In this document: piece by piece, positions 6,512 to 12,298 of the stretch
Layout: each line of letters opens with the position of its first letter
How positions within the stretch are numbered: position 1 is the stretch's first letter
Source of the DNA: DASQLQ01 sp035629935
GTDB taxonomy: Bacteria > Actinomycetota > CADDZG01 > WHSQ01
NCBI GenBank assembly: GCA_035629935.1
Contig: DASQLQ010000104.1
Span: 1-12,298, forward strand
Direction of reading: 5' to 3'
Length of the DNA stretch: 12,298 nucleotides
Translations under genes and position numbers: made by a program
Notes under the pieces: generated by a model
Databases searched by the model: none
What the model saw: the letters and a program-made list of their open reading frames with translations, nothing else
Told to the model about the DNA's origin: nothing

Positions 6512-7038
6512 TGAGACGATGCTTCAGACGGCGATGCGCTTAGTTGCTTGACGCCGATGAGGAGGAGACCGAGCGAGATCAACAAGGTCGCTCCGCCGAA
6601 AAAGATCCCCGCCACTAACGACGGTTCCGCCGCGTCTTCGGTCCCTACGCGGGCTCCGAGGAGATACGAGATCAGGAGGGCGATCGATCCGACGATGAGA
6701 AGTGTCGAGACGTCACGCCACTCTCGGGCTCGCAATAGCGAAATCGCGACCAGGATCAGCCCCACCGCGAGTAGAAGAAACGATGCTGCTGTACCAGCGA
6801 TGCTCAGGGCAACTCCGACCCAACCGATGGCCGATCCATCCGTCGAGGCTGAACGTTGGAGATGGATCAGGCCAATCGCGATCGTGACTATCGAGATCCC
6901 GTGAACTCCCAGCGCGATCGCCACTGGGATATCGGCGTCTGAAAGGAGCGCGGCTTCCCAGAAGAGTCCGAAGGCGACTGCGCCGATAACGAGAAACCAA
7001 GGCCCAGCTCGATTCAAGAGATCGGCCCTGTCTTTCAT
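6508..7038 (-). CDS. Small polytopic membrane protein (cargo of element 2)
   Basis: The protein has 176 residues from ATG 7038; a TTG at 7050 would add four. About six hydrophobic segments are visible: residues 13-31, 38-60, 70-86, 87-103, 111-128 and 140-163. Short polar loops and a Ser-rich tail follow. There is no catalytic motif or signal peptide beyond the first membrane segment. I do not recognise the family; hydrophobicity and clean reading frame support a real membrane protein of unknown role. It fills most of element 2, is read in the tRNA-Ser direction, and its start is 206 bp from the tRNA 3' end, so read-through from the tRNA promoter is possible. GGATGG lies just before ATG 7038 as a modest ribosome binding site. 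Confidence 0.68.
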   Translation of the reverse strand: MKDRADLLNRAGPWFLVIGAVAFGLFWEAALLSDADIPVAIALGVHGISIVTIAIGLIHLQRSASTDGSAIGWVGVALSIAGTAASFLLLAVGLILVAISLLRAREWRDVSTLLIVGSIALLISYLLGARVGTEDAAEPSLVAGIFFGGATLLISLGLLLIGVKQLSASPSEASSH

Positions 7039-7146
7039 CGCTCCATCCAACCCTTCTTTGGTGCTGGTCGCAATTGGGGCCTTGCGTGGTAGCGATCGGG
7101 ATGAGACTGAACGGTCTTTCGACCGATCTCACATTTCAGGACCTAA

Positions 7147-7166
7147 GGAATGTCACGGAATGTCAA
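7147..7166 (+). repeat. Doubled arm-type repeat, right end of element 2
   Basis: Two direct copies, GGAATGTCAC and GGAATGTCAA, with a 10-bp period. They are separated by 77 bp from the tRNA core starting at 7244, the same distance as in element 1. AACGGTCTTT lies 27 bp before it. This is the expected position and form of a tyrosine recombinase arm-type site, inferred from layout alone. Confidence 0.72.
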
Positions 7167-7244
7167 AAGCGCGCTCGTGAACGAGAACTTGTATTCGGAA
7201 CACAAGAAGTGGTACCGAACGACCACGTCTCATCCCGAACTATG

Positions 7245-7327
7245 CGGAGGGCGGGGGACTCGAACCCCCAAGTCCTTTCGGACGACGGTTTTCAAGACCG
7301 TTCGGTTACCAGTTACCGTAGCCCTCC
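7245..7327 (-). tRNA. tRNA-Ser(UGA), CCA not encoded
   Basis: Read on the minus strand, the gene folds as a class II tRNA: acceptor GGAGGGC/GCCCTCC with discriminator G; D-stem CGGT/ACCG with GG in the loop; anticodon stem ACGGT/ACCGT around CTTGAAA (anticodon TGA); variable arm TCC-GAAA-GGA; T-stem GGGGG/CCCCC around TTCGAGT. The genomic sequence after the discriminator is CAT, so CCA is added after transcription. It is the only complete copy among the three repeats and must be the functional gene. Positions 7244-7296 form core C, the integration target. serS lies about 1.5 kb away. Confidence 0.96.
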
Positions 7328-7333
7328 ACCCAA

Positions 7334-7339
7334 AGCGTA
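7334..7339 (-). promoter_or_regulatory. Candidate -10 box of the tRNA-Ser gene
   Basis: TACGCT on the minus strand lies six bases before the mature tRNA 5' end, which suits a transcript starting at or next to the tRNA. No good -35 is visible, so the call rests on the -10 match and its position only. If real, it could also drive read-through into the element genes. Confidence 0.35.
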
Positions 7340-7369
7340 CCGGGACCGAAGCAGCGTTCCGGGCTCCCC

Positions 7370-8851
7370 GTGCGTCTCCTATGTGTGAAGACATGGGTGA
7401 GACCTATCGCCGGATTGCTCGCGGTCGGGCTGATTGCCTGCGGCGCAGTCCGAGAGGCCAGGCCGGGCAAGGCGCGGTCGACGGTGGTCCTGCTCGTCTT
7501 CGACGAGCTTCCGGTCGCTTCGCTGATGAGACCCGACGGGAATATCGACTCCAAGCTCTTCCCGAACTTCGCCCGACTGCAAAGGGATTCGACCTGGTTC
7601 CGCAATGCAACTTCCCCGGGCACGTTCACCCACGATGTCATCCCATCGATCCTCACCGGCTCGCTCCCCAGCGAACGCCTGCAAGAATCGAGTTTCCTCC
7701 CGGACAATCTCTTCACACTGCTGGCCCCCACGCATCGCGTCTACACGACGCAGCCGTTCCCGCGCATGTGTCCGCCCACGACCTGCAGCCCGATGCCCCA
7801 AGCGCGTACCGACGATCCTCTAAGACATCGATTCCCCGTGTTCTCTAAAGGAGATCGTGGTCGTAAATACCTTTCACTCGGGTCGGCCACGCAGGGCGCA
7901 ACGGAGCCGCGCTTCCTCTTCGCTCATTTCGTCCTGCCTCACCAACCATGGGCGTATCTCCCCGACGGACGGCGATACCTCGCTGGAGAGACACTTCCCG
8001 GTCAATACGACTCGGATGGTCGGGGCAAGGGTTGGTCGGACGAATGGTGGCTGACGGCGCAAGCCCTTCAGCGACACCTGCTCCAGCTTCGCTTCACCGA
8101 TCTCTTGCTGGGCACTCTTCTCGATCGTCTCGAGCGAGCCGGGATCTACGAGGGAACAACCATGGTCGTTGTCGCCGATCATGGGATCGCGTTCGAGCGT
8201 GGTCAACCGAAACGAATGCCAACGCCCGAAACCGTAGGTGAATTGGCGGCCGTTCCCTTCTTCTTCAAGAAACCGCACCAGCGACGAGGCTGGATCAGCG
8301 ACAGGCCGGTTCAACTCACCGACATCGCGCCGACGATCGCCGACGTGCTCGGACTGAGGTTGAAGTGGCGGGGGCTCGAAGGTGTCTCGGTATTCGATCG
8401 ACGCTCCAAGAGACCAGATCGATCCGTCGCCGGCCTGCCTATGAAGAGCGACGGATCGGAGAAGTATCTGGCGGTGCGCAGGAAGTACTCGACCTTCGGG
8501 CAACGAAGGGGCTCACTCGATCTCTTCCGTCTCGGCCCCCGGTGGGCACAGGATCTGGTCGGACGTCACGTCGACGATCTGGCACGCTCGATGGAAGCCG
8601 TTCCTGCGGACATCTCCTACCCGGCAGCTTTCGATCGAGCGAGCGCCACGAGCCCGATCGTGCCGTCGCTGCTGCAGGGCTCGATCCCAGGGACACCTGA
8701 GGACAACGTGCTCCTCGCCGTCACGGTGGATGGAAGGGTTGCCGCCGTTACACCGACGTATGTCGAGGGCGACGCCTCCCGGTTCTATTGCATGTTGCCG
8801 CCGCGTCTCTTGAACGAGGCACCGAATCGGGTTGAGATCTTCAGGCTTTGA
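7370..8851 (+). CDS. Sulfatase/alkaline-phosphatase-superfamily hydrolase or transferase, putative lipoprotein
   Basis: The protein has 493 residues from GTG 7370; GTG 7385 or 7397 are also possible and would leave a shorter, cleaner signal peptide. Residues 11-24 form a hydrophobic signal ending in the lipobox LIAC (C24), so it is probably exported and lipid-anchored. The sulfatase fold is visible in VVLLVFDELP (D45, E46), the TFTHDVIPSILTG strand that normally carries the nucleophile (T87 here, or T85), HFVLPHQPW (H186, H191) and VVVADHG (D270, H271). Thr at the nucleophile position is known from LtaS and phosphoethanolamine-transferase relatives, while true sulfatases need Cys or Ser. A phospho-transfer or phosphodiester role on envelope material is therefore as likely as sulfate hydrolysis. 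Residues C134 and C139 could form a disulfide. The gene diverges from the tRNA and overlaps serS tail-to-tail by 11 bp. Confidence 0.85.
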   Translation: MRLLCVKTWVRPIAGLLAVGLIACGAVREARPGKARSTVVLLVFDELPVASLMRPDGNIDSKLFPNFARLQRDSTWFRNATSPGTFTHDVIPSILTGSLPSERLQESSFLPDNLFTLLAPTHRVYTTQPFPRMCPPTTCSPMPQARTDDPLRHRFPVFSKGDRGRKYLSLGSATQGATEPRFLFAHFVLPHQPWAYLPDGRRYLAGETLPGQYDSDGRGKGWSDEWWLTAQALQRHLLQLRFTDLLLGTLLDRLERAGIYEGTTMVVVADHGIAFERGQPKRMPTPETVGELAAVPFFFKKPHQRRGWISDRPVQLTDIAPTIADVLGLRLKWRGLEGVSVFDRRSKRPDRSVAGLPMKSDGSEKYLAVRRKYSTFGQRRGSLDLFRLGPRWAQDLVGRHVDDLARSMEAVPADISYPAAFDRASATSPIVPSLLQGSIPGTPEDNVLLAVTVDGRVAAVTPTYVEGDASRFYCMLPPRLLNEAPNRVEIFRL

Positions 8852-10097
8852 GCTCGGCGAAGCCCGTGTAGGGCTGGAGCGCCTTGGGGATCGCAACACT
8901 TCCGTCAGCCCGTTGATGGTTCTCGAGGAGGGCAACGATCGTCCGGCCCACGGCACAAGCAGTCCCGTTAAGCGTGTGTAGATAACGGTTCCCGCCTTCG
9001 GCCTTCACCCTTATCTGCAACCGCCGCGCCTGATAGTCGGTGGCGTTGGTAGCGGATGTCACTTCCATATACCGCTGAGCACCGGGCAACCACGCTTCGT
9101 GATCGACCTTCTTCGCGGCTGACGATCCAAGATCGCCCGCGCACATGACCAGGACCCGGTAGGGGATCTCGAGTGCCTGCAGGATCTCTTCTTGGTTCGC
9201 CCGGATCGCGTCGTACTCGTCCCACGATTCGTCCGGGTGGGCGAATGAGAACTGCTCGACCTTGTCGAATTGATGCACTCGCACGAGCCCCTTGGTGTCC
9301 TTCCCGTAGGAACCGGCCTCGCGACGGAAACAAGAAGAGAACCCGGCATAGCGAGCGGGTAGAGCGGGGGCCGCGAACATCTCATCTGAATGCATCGCGG
9401 CGAGTGGCACCTCTGAAGTCCCGGTGAGATAGAGCTCGTCCCTTTCCACCACATAGAACTCGTGCTCCTCCGTAGGAAGGAAGCCGGTGCCGTACATCGC
9501 GTGCTCGCGCACGAGCACGGGGGTTACGACGGGAGTGAACCCCTTCTTCTGCAACACGTCGATCGCGAACCGAACGAGCGAAAGCTCGAGGATGACACCC
9601 GCACCCGTGAGGTAGACGAAACGGCTTCCCGAGGTCTTGACCGCTCTCTCCGCGTCGAAGATCCCTAAGCTCTCGCCCAGCTCCACGTGCTCCTTCGCCG
9701 GGAAGTCGAACTCGGGGTGATCGCCCACTTCCCTTTCAACGACGTTCTCGTTTTCGGTCAGGCCGTCGGGAACGGACTCGTGGGGGAGATTCGGAAGGCG
9801 CGCGGCCGCGAGCTCGACATCCGAAGCGACCTTCTCGAGCTGCGGTTCGAGCTCCTTCAGGGTGTCCGAGATTCTCTTCGCTTCCTGGATCGCACCCTGA
9901 CGGTCATCCGGCGCGGCCTGCCCGATGGCTTTCTGGGCCCGGTTCTGCTCGGCGCGGAGCCTCTCGACCTCGGCCAGTGCGCTGCGATGTGCCGCGTCCA
10001 GCTCGATAACCCGGTCGAGACCGTCGACACCCCCACGGCGTTCATAAGCCGCCTCAACGGTGTCGGGGTCCTCCCGCAGAAGGCGGAGGTCGATCAT
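8841..10097 (-). CDS. serS: Serine--tRNA ligase
   Basis: This 418-residue class II aminoacyl-tRNA synthetase is of normal length for bacterial SerRS. It charges tRNA-Ser (and tRNA-Sec where present) with serine in the cytoplasm. An N-terminal antiparallel coiled coil (about 28-100) binds the long variable arm of tRNA-Ser. The catalytic core shows the serine-binding TGTSE loop (225-229), motif 2 with FRREAGSYGKDTKGLVRVHQF (257-277), and motif 3 LNGTACAVGRTIVALLENHQ (376-395). ATG 10097 gives the canonical MIDLRLLREDP start. No clear Shine-Dalgarno is seen, but the stop of the upstream DUF4446 gene is only 9 bp away, so the two probably share a transcript. Nothing appears degraded. Confidence 0.98.
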   Translation of the reverse strand: MIDLRLLREDPDTVEAAYERRGGVDGLDRVIELDAAHRSALAEVERLRAEQNRAQKAIGQAAPDDRQGAIQEAKRISDTLKELEPQLEKVASDVELAAARLPNLPHESVPDGLTENENVVEREVGDHPEFDFPAKEHVELGESLGIFDAERAVKTSGSRFVYLTGAGVILELSLVRFAIDVLQKKGFTPVVTPVLVREHAMYGTGFLPTEEHEFYVVERDELYLTGTSEVPLAAMHSDEMFAAPALPARYAGFSSCFRREAGSYGKDTKGLVRVHQFDKVEQFSFAHPDESWDEYDAIRANQEEILQALEIPYRVLVMCAGDLGSSAAKKVDHEAWLPGAQRYMEVTSATNATDYQARRLQIRVKAEGGNRYLHTLNGTACAVGRTIVALLENHQRADGSVAIPKALQPYTGFAELKA

Positions 10098-10106
10098 TGA
10101 ACGACG

Positions 10107-10631
10107 CTAACGGGAAGCCGTCGCCGGAGTCGCAGATCTGTCGCGGCCCCCGGCGGCGCCCTCGATCGCCGCCCTCTCTTCATCCGAAAGGTTGTGTTCG
10201 GACTTCATGTTCGTGATCGGCTTGGCGTAGGTACGCGTCTCGGTGCGACCGTTGATCGATGTGATGACCACACCGTCTCCATGGTCGTCGAGCAAAGCCG
10301 CCGAGAAAGAAAGGCGCCCACCCATATCCTCGAACGCGTCGTAACGGACCATGTGGAAACGTTGGAGAGCGAAGCGGCCGGCTGCCGACGCTTGTTCCTG
10401 CTGAGCAGCCAGATCCTCGACTCGCCCATCGAGAACATCCAGCTGCTTGCGCGTTCTACCGACGGCGCGCAATAGATCGATCTCGCCGCCTTCGCCGCGC
10501 AACACCAGGTATTCACGCCTCACCTTGCGGAGACGGATCGCGACCCAGAAGGTCACGATGAGGGCAACAAGTGCAACGCCCGCCACGATGGCGAGCGCAA
10601 GGGTCTGCTGCGAGGTAGTGAGGTCCGGCAC
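10107..10631 (-). CDS. DUF4446 family membrane-anchored protein
   Basis: The protein has 174 residues from GTG 10631; a longer frame back to 10781 would run through larB on the other strand and adds only low-complexity sequence. Residues 7-34 are one transmembrane segment, followed by basic residues (RLRKVRREY) and a helical, probably coiled-coil region (48-88). The C-terminal domain HMVRYDAFEDMGGRLSFSAA, then LDDHGDGVVITSINGR, and YAKPI is the hallmark of DUF4446 (family knowledge). These proteins are small membrane-anchored proteins of unknown function in Gram-positive bacteria. The gene is 9 bp upstream of serS. AGGAT about 9 bases before GTG could be either a ribosome binding site or part of a -10 box (TAGGAT). 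Confidence 0.9.
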   Translation of the reverse strand: MPDLTTSQQTLALAIVAGVALVALIVTFWVAIRLRKVRREYLVLRGEGGEIDLLRAVGRTRKQLDVLDGRVEDLAAQQEQASAAGRFALQRFHMVRYDAFEDMGGRLSFSAALLDDHGDGVVITSINGRTETRTYAKPITNMKSEHNLSDEERAAIEGAAGGRDRSATPATASR

Positions 10632-10639
10632 GGTGGCGC

Positions 10640-10649
10640 ATCCTACACT
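10640..10649. promoter_or_regulatory. Overlapping divergent -10 boxes between the DUF4446 gene and larB
   Basis: Only 25 bp separate GTG 10631 and ATG 10657. On the plus strand TACACT (10644-10649) ends seven bases before the larB ATG, the classic spacing for a leaderless actinobacterial transcript. On the minus strand TAGGAT (10645-10640) ends eight bases before the DUF4446 GTG. The two hexamers overlap by two bases, so one opened region could serve both directions. No clear -35 elements are visible. The sequence is seen; the promoter function is inferred. Confidence 0.55.
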
Positions 10650-10656
10650 GGCACCT

Positions 10657-11409
10657 ATGCGCGCGAACGAGGTCGAAGAGCTTCTGCTCGCAGTGCGCGA
10701 TGGGGAGATGACCGTCGACTCCGCACTGGCAGCACTCCGTGATCTCCCCTTTTCCGATCTTGGGTTCGCCCGGGTCGACACCCACCGGGAGCTCAGGCAG
10801 GGCCTCCCCGAGGCGATCTACGCAGAAGGGAAGACCCCCGAGCAGGTCGTGGCGATCGCTGCCGAACTGATGGGGTCCACGACGGGCCCGGTGCTCGCCA
10901 CACGCGCGAGCGAGGAGCAGGCTCGGCTGCTTCTCGAGCGTTTCCCCCAAGCCGTTCATCACCCGATCGCTCGCCTGGTGATCGTTCGTGCCGAACCGGC
11001 CCTCCATGTTGAAGGCCTGGTCGCAGTCGTCACGGCGGGTACGTCGGATCTGCCTGTTGCCGAAGAAGCAGCCATCACCGCCGAGTCTCTGGGGGCCAAG
11101 GTCGAGCGGCTGACCGACGTCGGGGTTGCGGGACTTCACCGACTGCTCGCTGTTAGAGATCGATTGGATGCAGCAGATGTGATCGTGGTGGTCGCCGGGA
11201 TGGAAGGTGCGTTGCCGTCGATCGTTGGGGGGATCACAAGCGCTCCGGTGGTTGCCGTGCCGACCAGCGTTGGCTACGGCTCTTCGTTCGAAGGCTTGGC
11301 CGCGCTCCTCGCGATGCTCAACTCGTGCGCAGCCGGGGTCGCAGTCACGAACATCGATAACGGATTCGGAGCAGCGGTATTCGCGTTGAGGTTGCTCAAC
11401 AAGCGATGA
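10657..11409 (+). CDS. larB: Pyridinium-3,5-biscarboxylic acid mononucleotide synthase (nickel pincer cofactor biosynthesis)
   Basis: The protein has 250 residues. LarB carboxylates nicotinic acid adenine dinucleotide at C5 and cleaves it, giving P2CMN, the first step towards the nickel-pincer nucleotide of lactate racemase LarA (established pathway). Visible family marks are the N-terminal LGFARVDTHRELRQGLPEAI and YAEGKTPEQ region. The PurE-like C-terminal domain shows VTAGTSDLPVAEEA (125-138), GMEGALPSIVGG (181-192), PTSVGYGSSFEGLAALLAML (202-221) and NIDNGFGAA (232-240). I chose ATG 10657 because it gives the standard N-terminus and follows a -10-like TACACT by seven bases; the frame open back to 10447 overlaps the DUF4446 gene and is not used. 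It overlaps larC by ATGA, indicating a coupled operon. Confidence 0.96.
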   Translation: MRANEVEELLLAVRDGEMTVDSALAALRDLPFSDLGFARVDTHRELRQGLPEAIYAEGKTPEQVVAIAAELMGSTTGPVLATRASEEQARLLLERFPQAVHHPIARLVIVRAEPALHVEGLVAVVTAGTSDLPVAEEAAITAESLGAKVERLTDVGVAGLHRLLAVRDRLDAADVIVVVAGMEGALPSIVGGITSAPVVAVPTSVGYGSSFEGLAALLAMLNSCAAGVAVTNIDNGFGAAVFALRLLNKR

Positions 11410-12298
11410 AGGTCATCTACTTCGACTGTTTCTCCGGCGCGGCGGGCGACATGATCCTGGGGGGGCTCGTTGACGCCGGCGCATCCATGAAGGCCGTGAT
11501 CGACAACGTGAACGCCCTCGGATTGTCCGATGCTTCCCTGTCGTTCGAAACCGCGAACAAGAATGGCCTCCGGGCGACAAAGGCCCGCGTGACGACTGAG
11601 GCTCGGACGCGATCTTCTCCAGAGATCACGGCTCTGTTGTCCGAAGCACCCTTAGACCCGGCCGTCCGCGATCTCGTCAACAAAGTCTTCGACGTCCTCG
11701 TCGATGCCGAAGCAACCGCTCACGGGACAAGTGCCCAGACCGTGCACCTGCACGAAGCCGGCAGCGACGACGCCTTGATAGACGTTGTCGGTTCGTGCGC
11801 GGCGCTCTTGTCACTCGAACCGGAGCTCGTCGTGACCTCGCCCCTTCCTACGGGCGGGGGTTTCGTCGAGAGCGCTCACGGTCGTTTGCCGGTTCCGGTC
11901 CCGGCGGTCGTTCACATACTGAAGGGACTACCCCTGGTTTCTCGGGGGGGCCGGGAGCTCGTAACGCCGACCGGCGCGTCATTCCTCAAAGCCGTTAGCC
12001 ACCGATTCGGAGACATGCCGGACATGATCCTGGACTCGATCGGCTATGGGGCCGGCGATCAAGACGATGAGCTGCCGAACGTGGTGCGAGTGATGATCGG
12101 TGAAGGACTGGAATCGCATGCCAGCTCCGACGTGGTGCTGTTGGAAACCAACATCGACGACATGGCGCCTGAGCTATTCCCCTTCGTCATCGAACGATTG
12201 ATGGCCAGCGGGGCTCACGACGCATGGGCAACGCCGATCCTGATGAAGAAGCATCGAGCCGCCTTCACACTTTCGGTCCTCTGCGCGACCACGGATCG
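11406..12298 (+). CDS. larC: Nickel insertion protein for the pincer cofactor (3' end missing)
   Basis: 297 residues are visible before the right edge; complete LarC proteins are about 400 residues. LarC is a CTP-dependent cyclometallase that inserts nickel into the bis-thiocarboxylated mononucleotide to finish the cofactor (established pathway). Family marks are YFDCFSGAAGDMILGGLVDA (5-24), HLHEAGSDDALIDVVG (114-129), TPTGASFLKA (187-196), GYGAG (213-217) and the C-terminal domain ETNIDDMAPELF (247-258) and MKKHR (280-284). In Lactiplantibacillus plantarum larC needs a ribosomal frameshift between its two halves. Here both halves are in one continuous frame. ATG 11406 overlaps the larB stop by four bases. 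The partner genes larE and larA are not in the window. Confidence 0.96.
   Translation, partial: MKVIYFDCFSGAAGDMILGGLVDAGASMKAVIDNVNALGLSDASLSFETANKNGLRATKARVTTEARTRSSPEITALLSEAPLDPAVRDLVNKVFDVLVDAEATAHGTSAQTVHLHEAGSDDALIDVVGSCAALLSLEPELVVTSPLPTGGGFVESAHGRLPVPVPAVVHILKGLPLVSRGGRELVTPTGASFLKAVSHRFGDMPDMILDSIGYGAGDQDDELPNVVRVMIGEGLESHASSDVVLLETNIDDMAPELFPFVIERLMASGAHDAWATPILMKKHRAAFTLSVLCATTD

Larger units (their letters stand above)
6323..7296 (-). mobile_element. Integrase-less element 2 integrated at tRNA-Ser (cores B to C)
   Basis: The element is bounded by core B and by the 3' part of the intact tRNA-Ser (unit length 921 bp). Doubled GGAATGTCA repeats lie just inside both ends (6491-6511 and 7147-7166). 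One intact 176-aa membrane-protein gene fills the interior, in the tRNA orientation. No recombinase gene fits in it. By the usual logic of tRNA integration, the tRNA's current 3' part was supplied by the element adjoining it, and the displaced copy is now further left. Size and layout parallel element 1, which suggests a family of minimal cassettes using one type of recombinase. Confidence 0.72.

Noticed and set aside
7150..7848. 232-codon plus-strand frame across the tRNA and sulfatase gene start
   Set aside because: It reads through the tRNA and is out of frame with the well-supported sulfatase gene.
10447..10656. Upstream extension of larB
   Set aside because: It runs antiparallel through the DUF4446 gene and adds 70 Arg/Thr-rich residues absent from LarB proteins.
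1..12298. CRISPR array, insertion sequence, riboswitch or prophage genes
   Set aside because: No regularly spaced repeats, transposase, recombinase or recognisable riboswitch was seen on either strand.

Overview
This is a high-GC chromosomal window, most likely from a member of the Actinomycetota. The signs are GC-rich codons, GTG/TTG starts, a DUF4446 gene next to serS, and a leaderless-looking -10 box directly before larB. The exact lineage cannot be read from the sequence alone.

Left third (1-3878, all minus strand): a signalling cluster with four co-directional genes. They encode a PAS-HTH protein, a stand-alone PAS protein, a REC-EAL response regulator (c-di-GMP phosphodiesterase family with altered motifs), and a multi-TM PAS protein that runs off the left edge. 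The membrane part of the last one resembles the N-termini of actinobacterial GGDEF/EAL proteins. The upstream intergenic region (3879-4172) holds two identical 15-bp operator-like repeats, each containing a palindrome.

Middle (4173-7327): a tRNA-Ser(UGA) integration hotspot. The intact tRNA gene is at 7245-7327 (minus). Its 3' part, from the anticodon loop to the 3' end, is repeated at 4594-4647 and 6323-6375. The three cores delimit two tandem elements of about 1.73 kb and 0.92 kb. Each carries one intact membrane-protein gene in the tRNA's orientation, and neither has an integrase gene. Just inside each of the four element ends is a doubled GGAATGKCA-type repeat. It is GGAATGGCA at both ends of the larger element and GGAATGTCA at both ends of the smaller one. 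At the two right ends it lies exactly 77 bp from the core. This looks like a pair of minimal, integrase-less tRNA-targeted cassettes that keep paired arm-type recombinase sites. It is the most unusual content of the window. A frameshifted membrane-protein remnant abuts the outermost core.

Right third (7370-12298): housekeeping chromosome. It contains a sulfatase/alkaline-phosphatase-superfamily putative lipoprotein (plus), convergent with serS (minus); a DUF4446 gene just upstream of serS; and, divergently from a 25-bp spacer, larB-larC (plus, ATGA overlap, larC cut by the right edge). LarB and LarC make the nickel-pincer cofactor of lactate racemase-like enzymes. larA and larE are not in the window.
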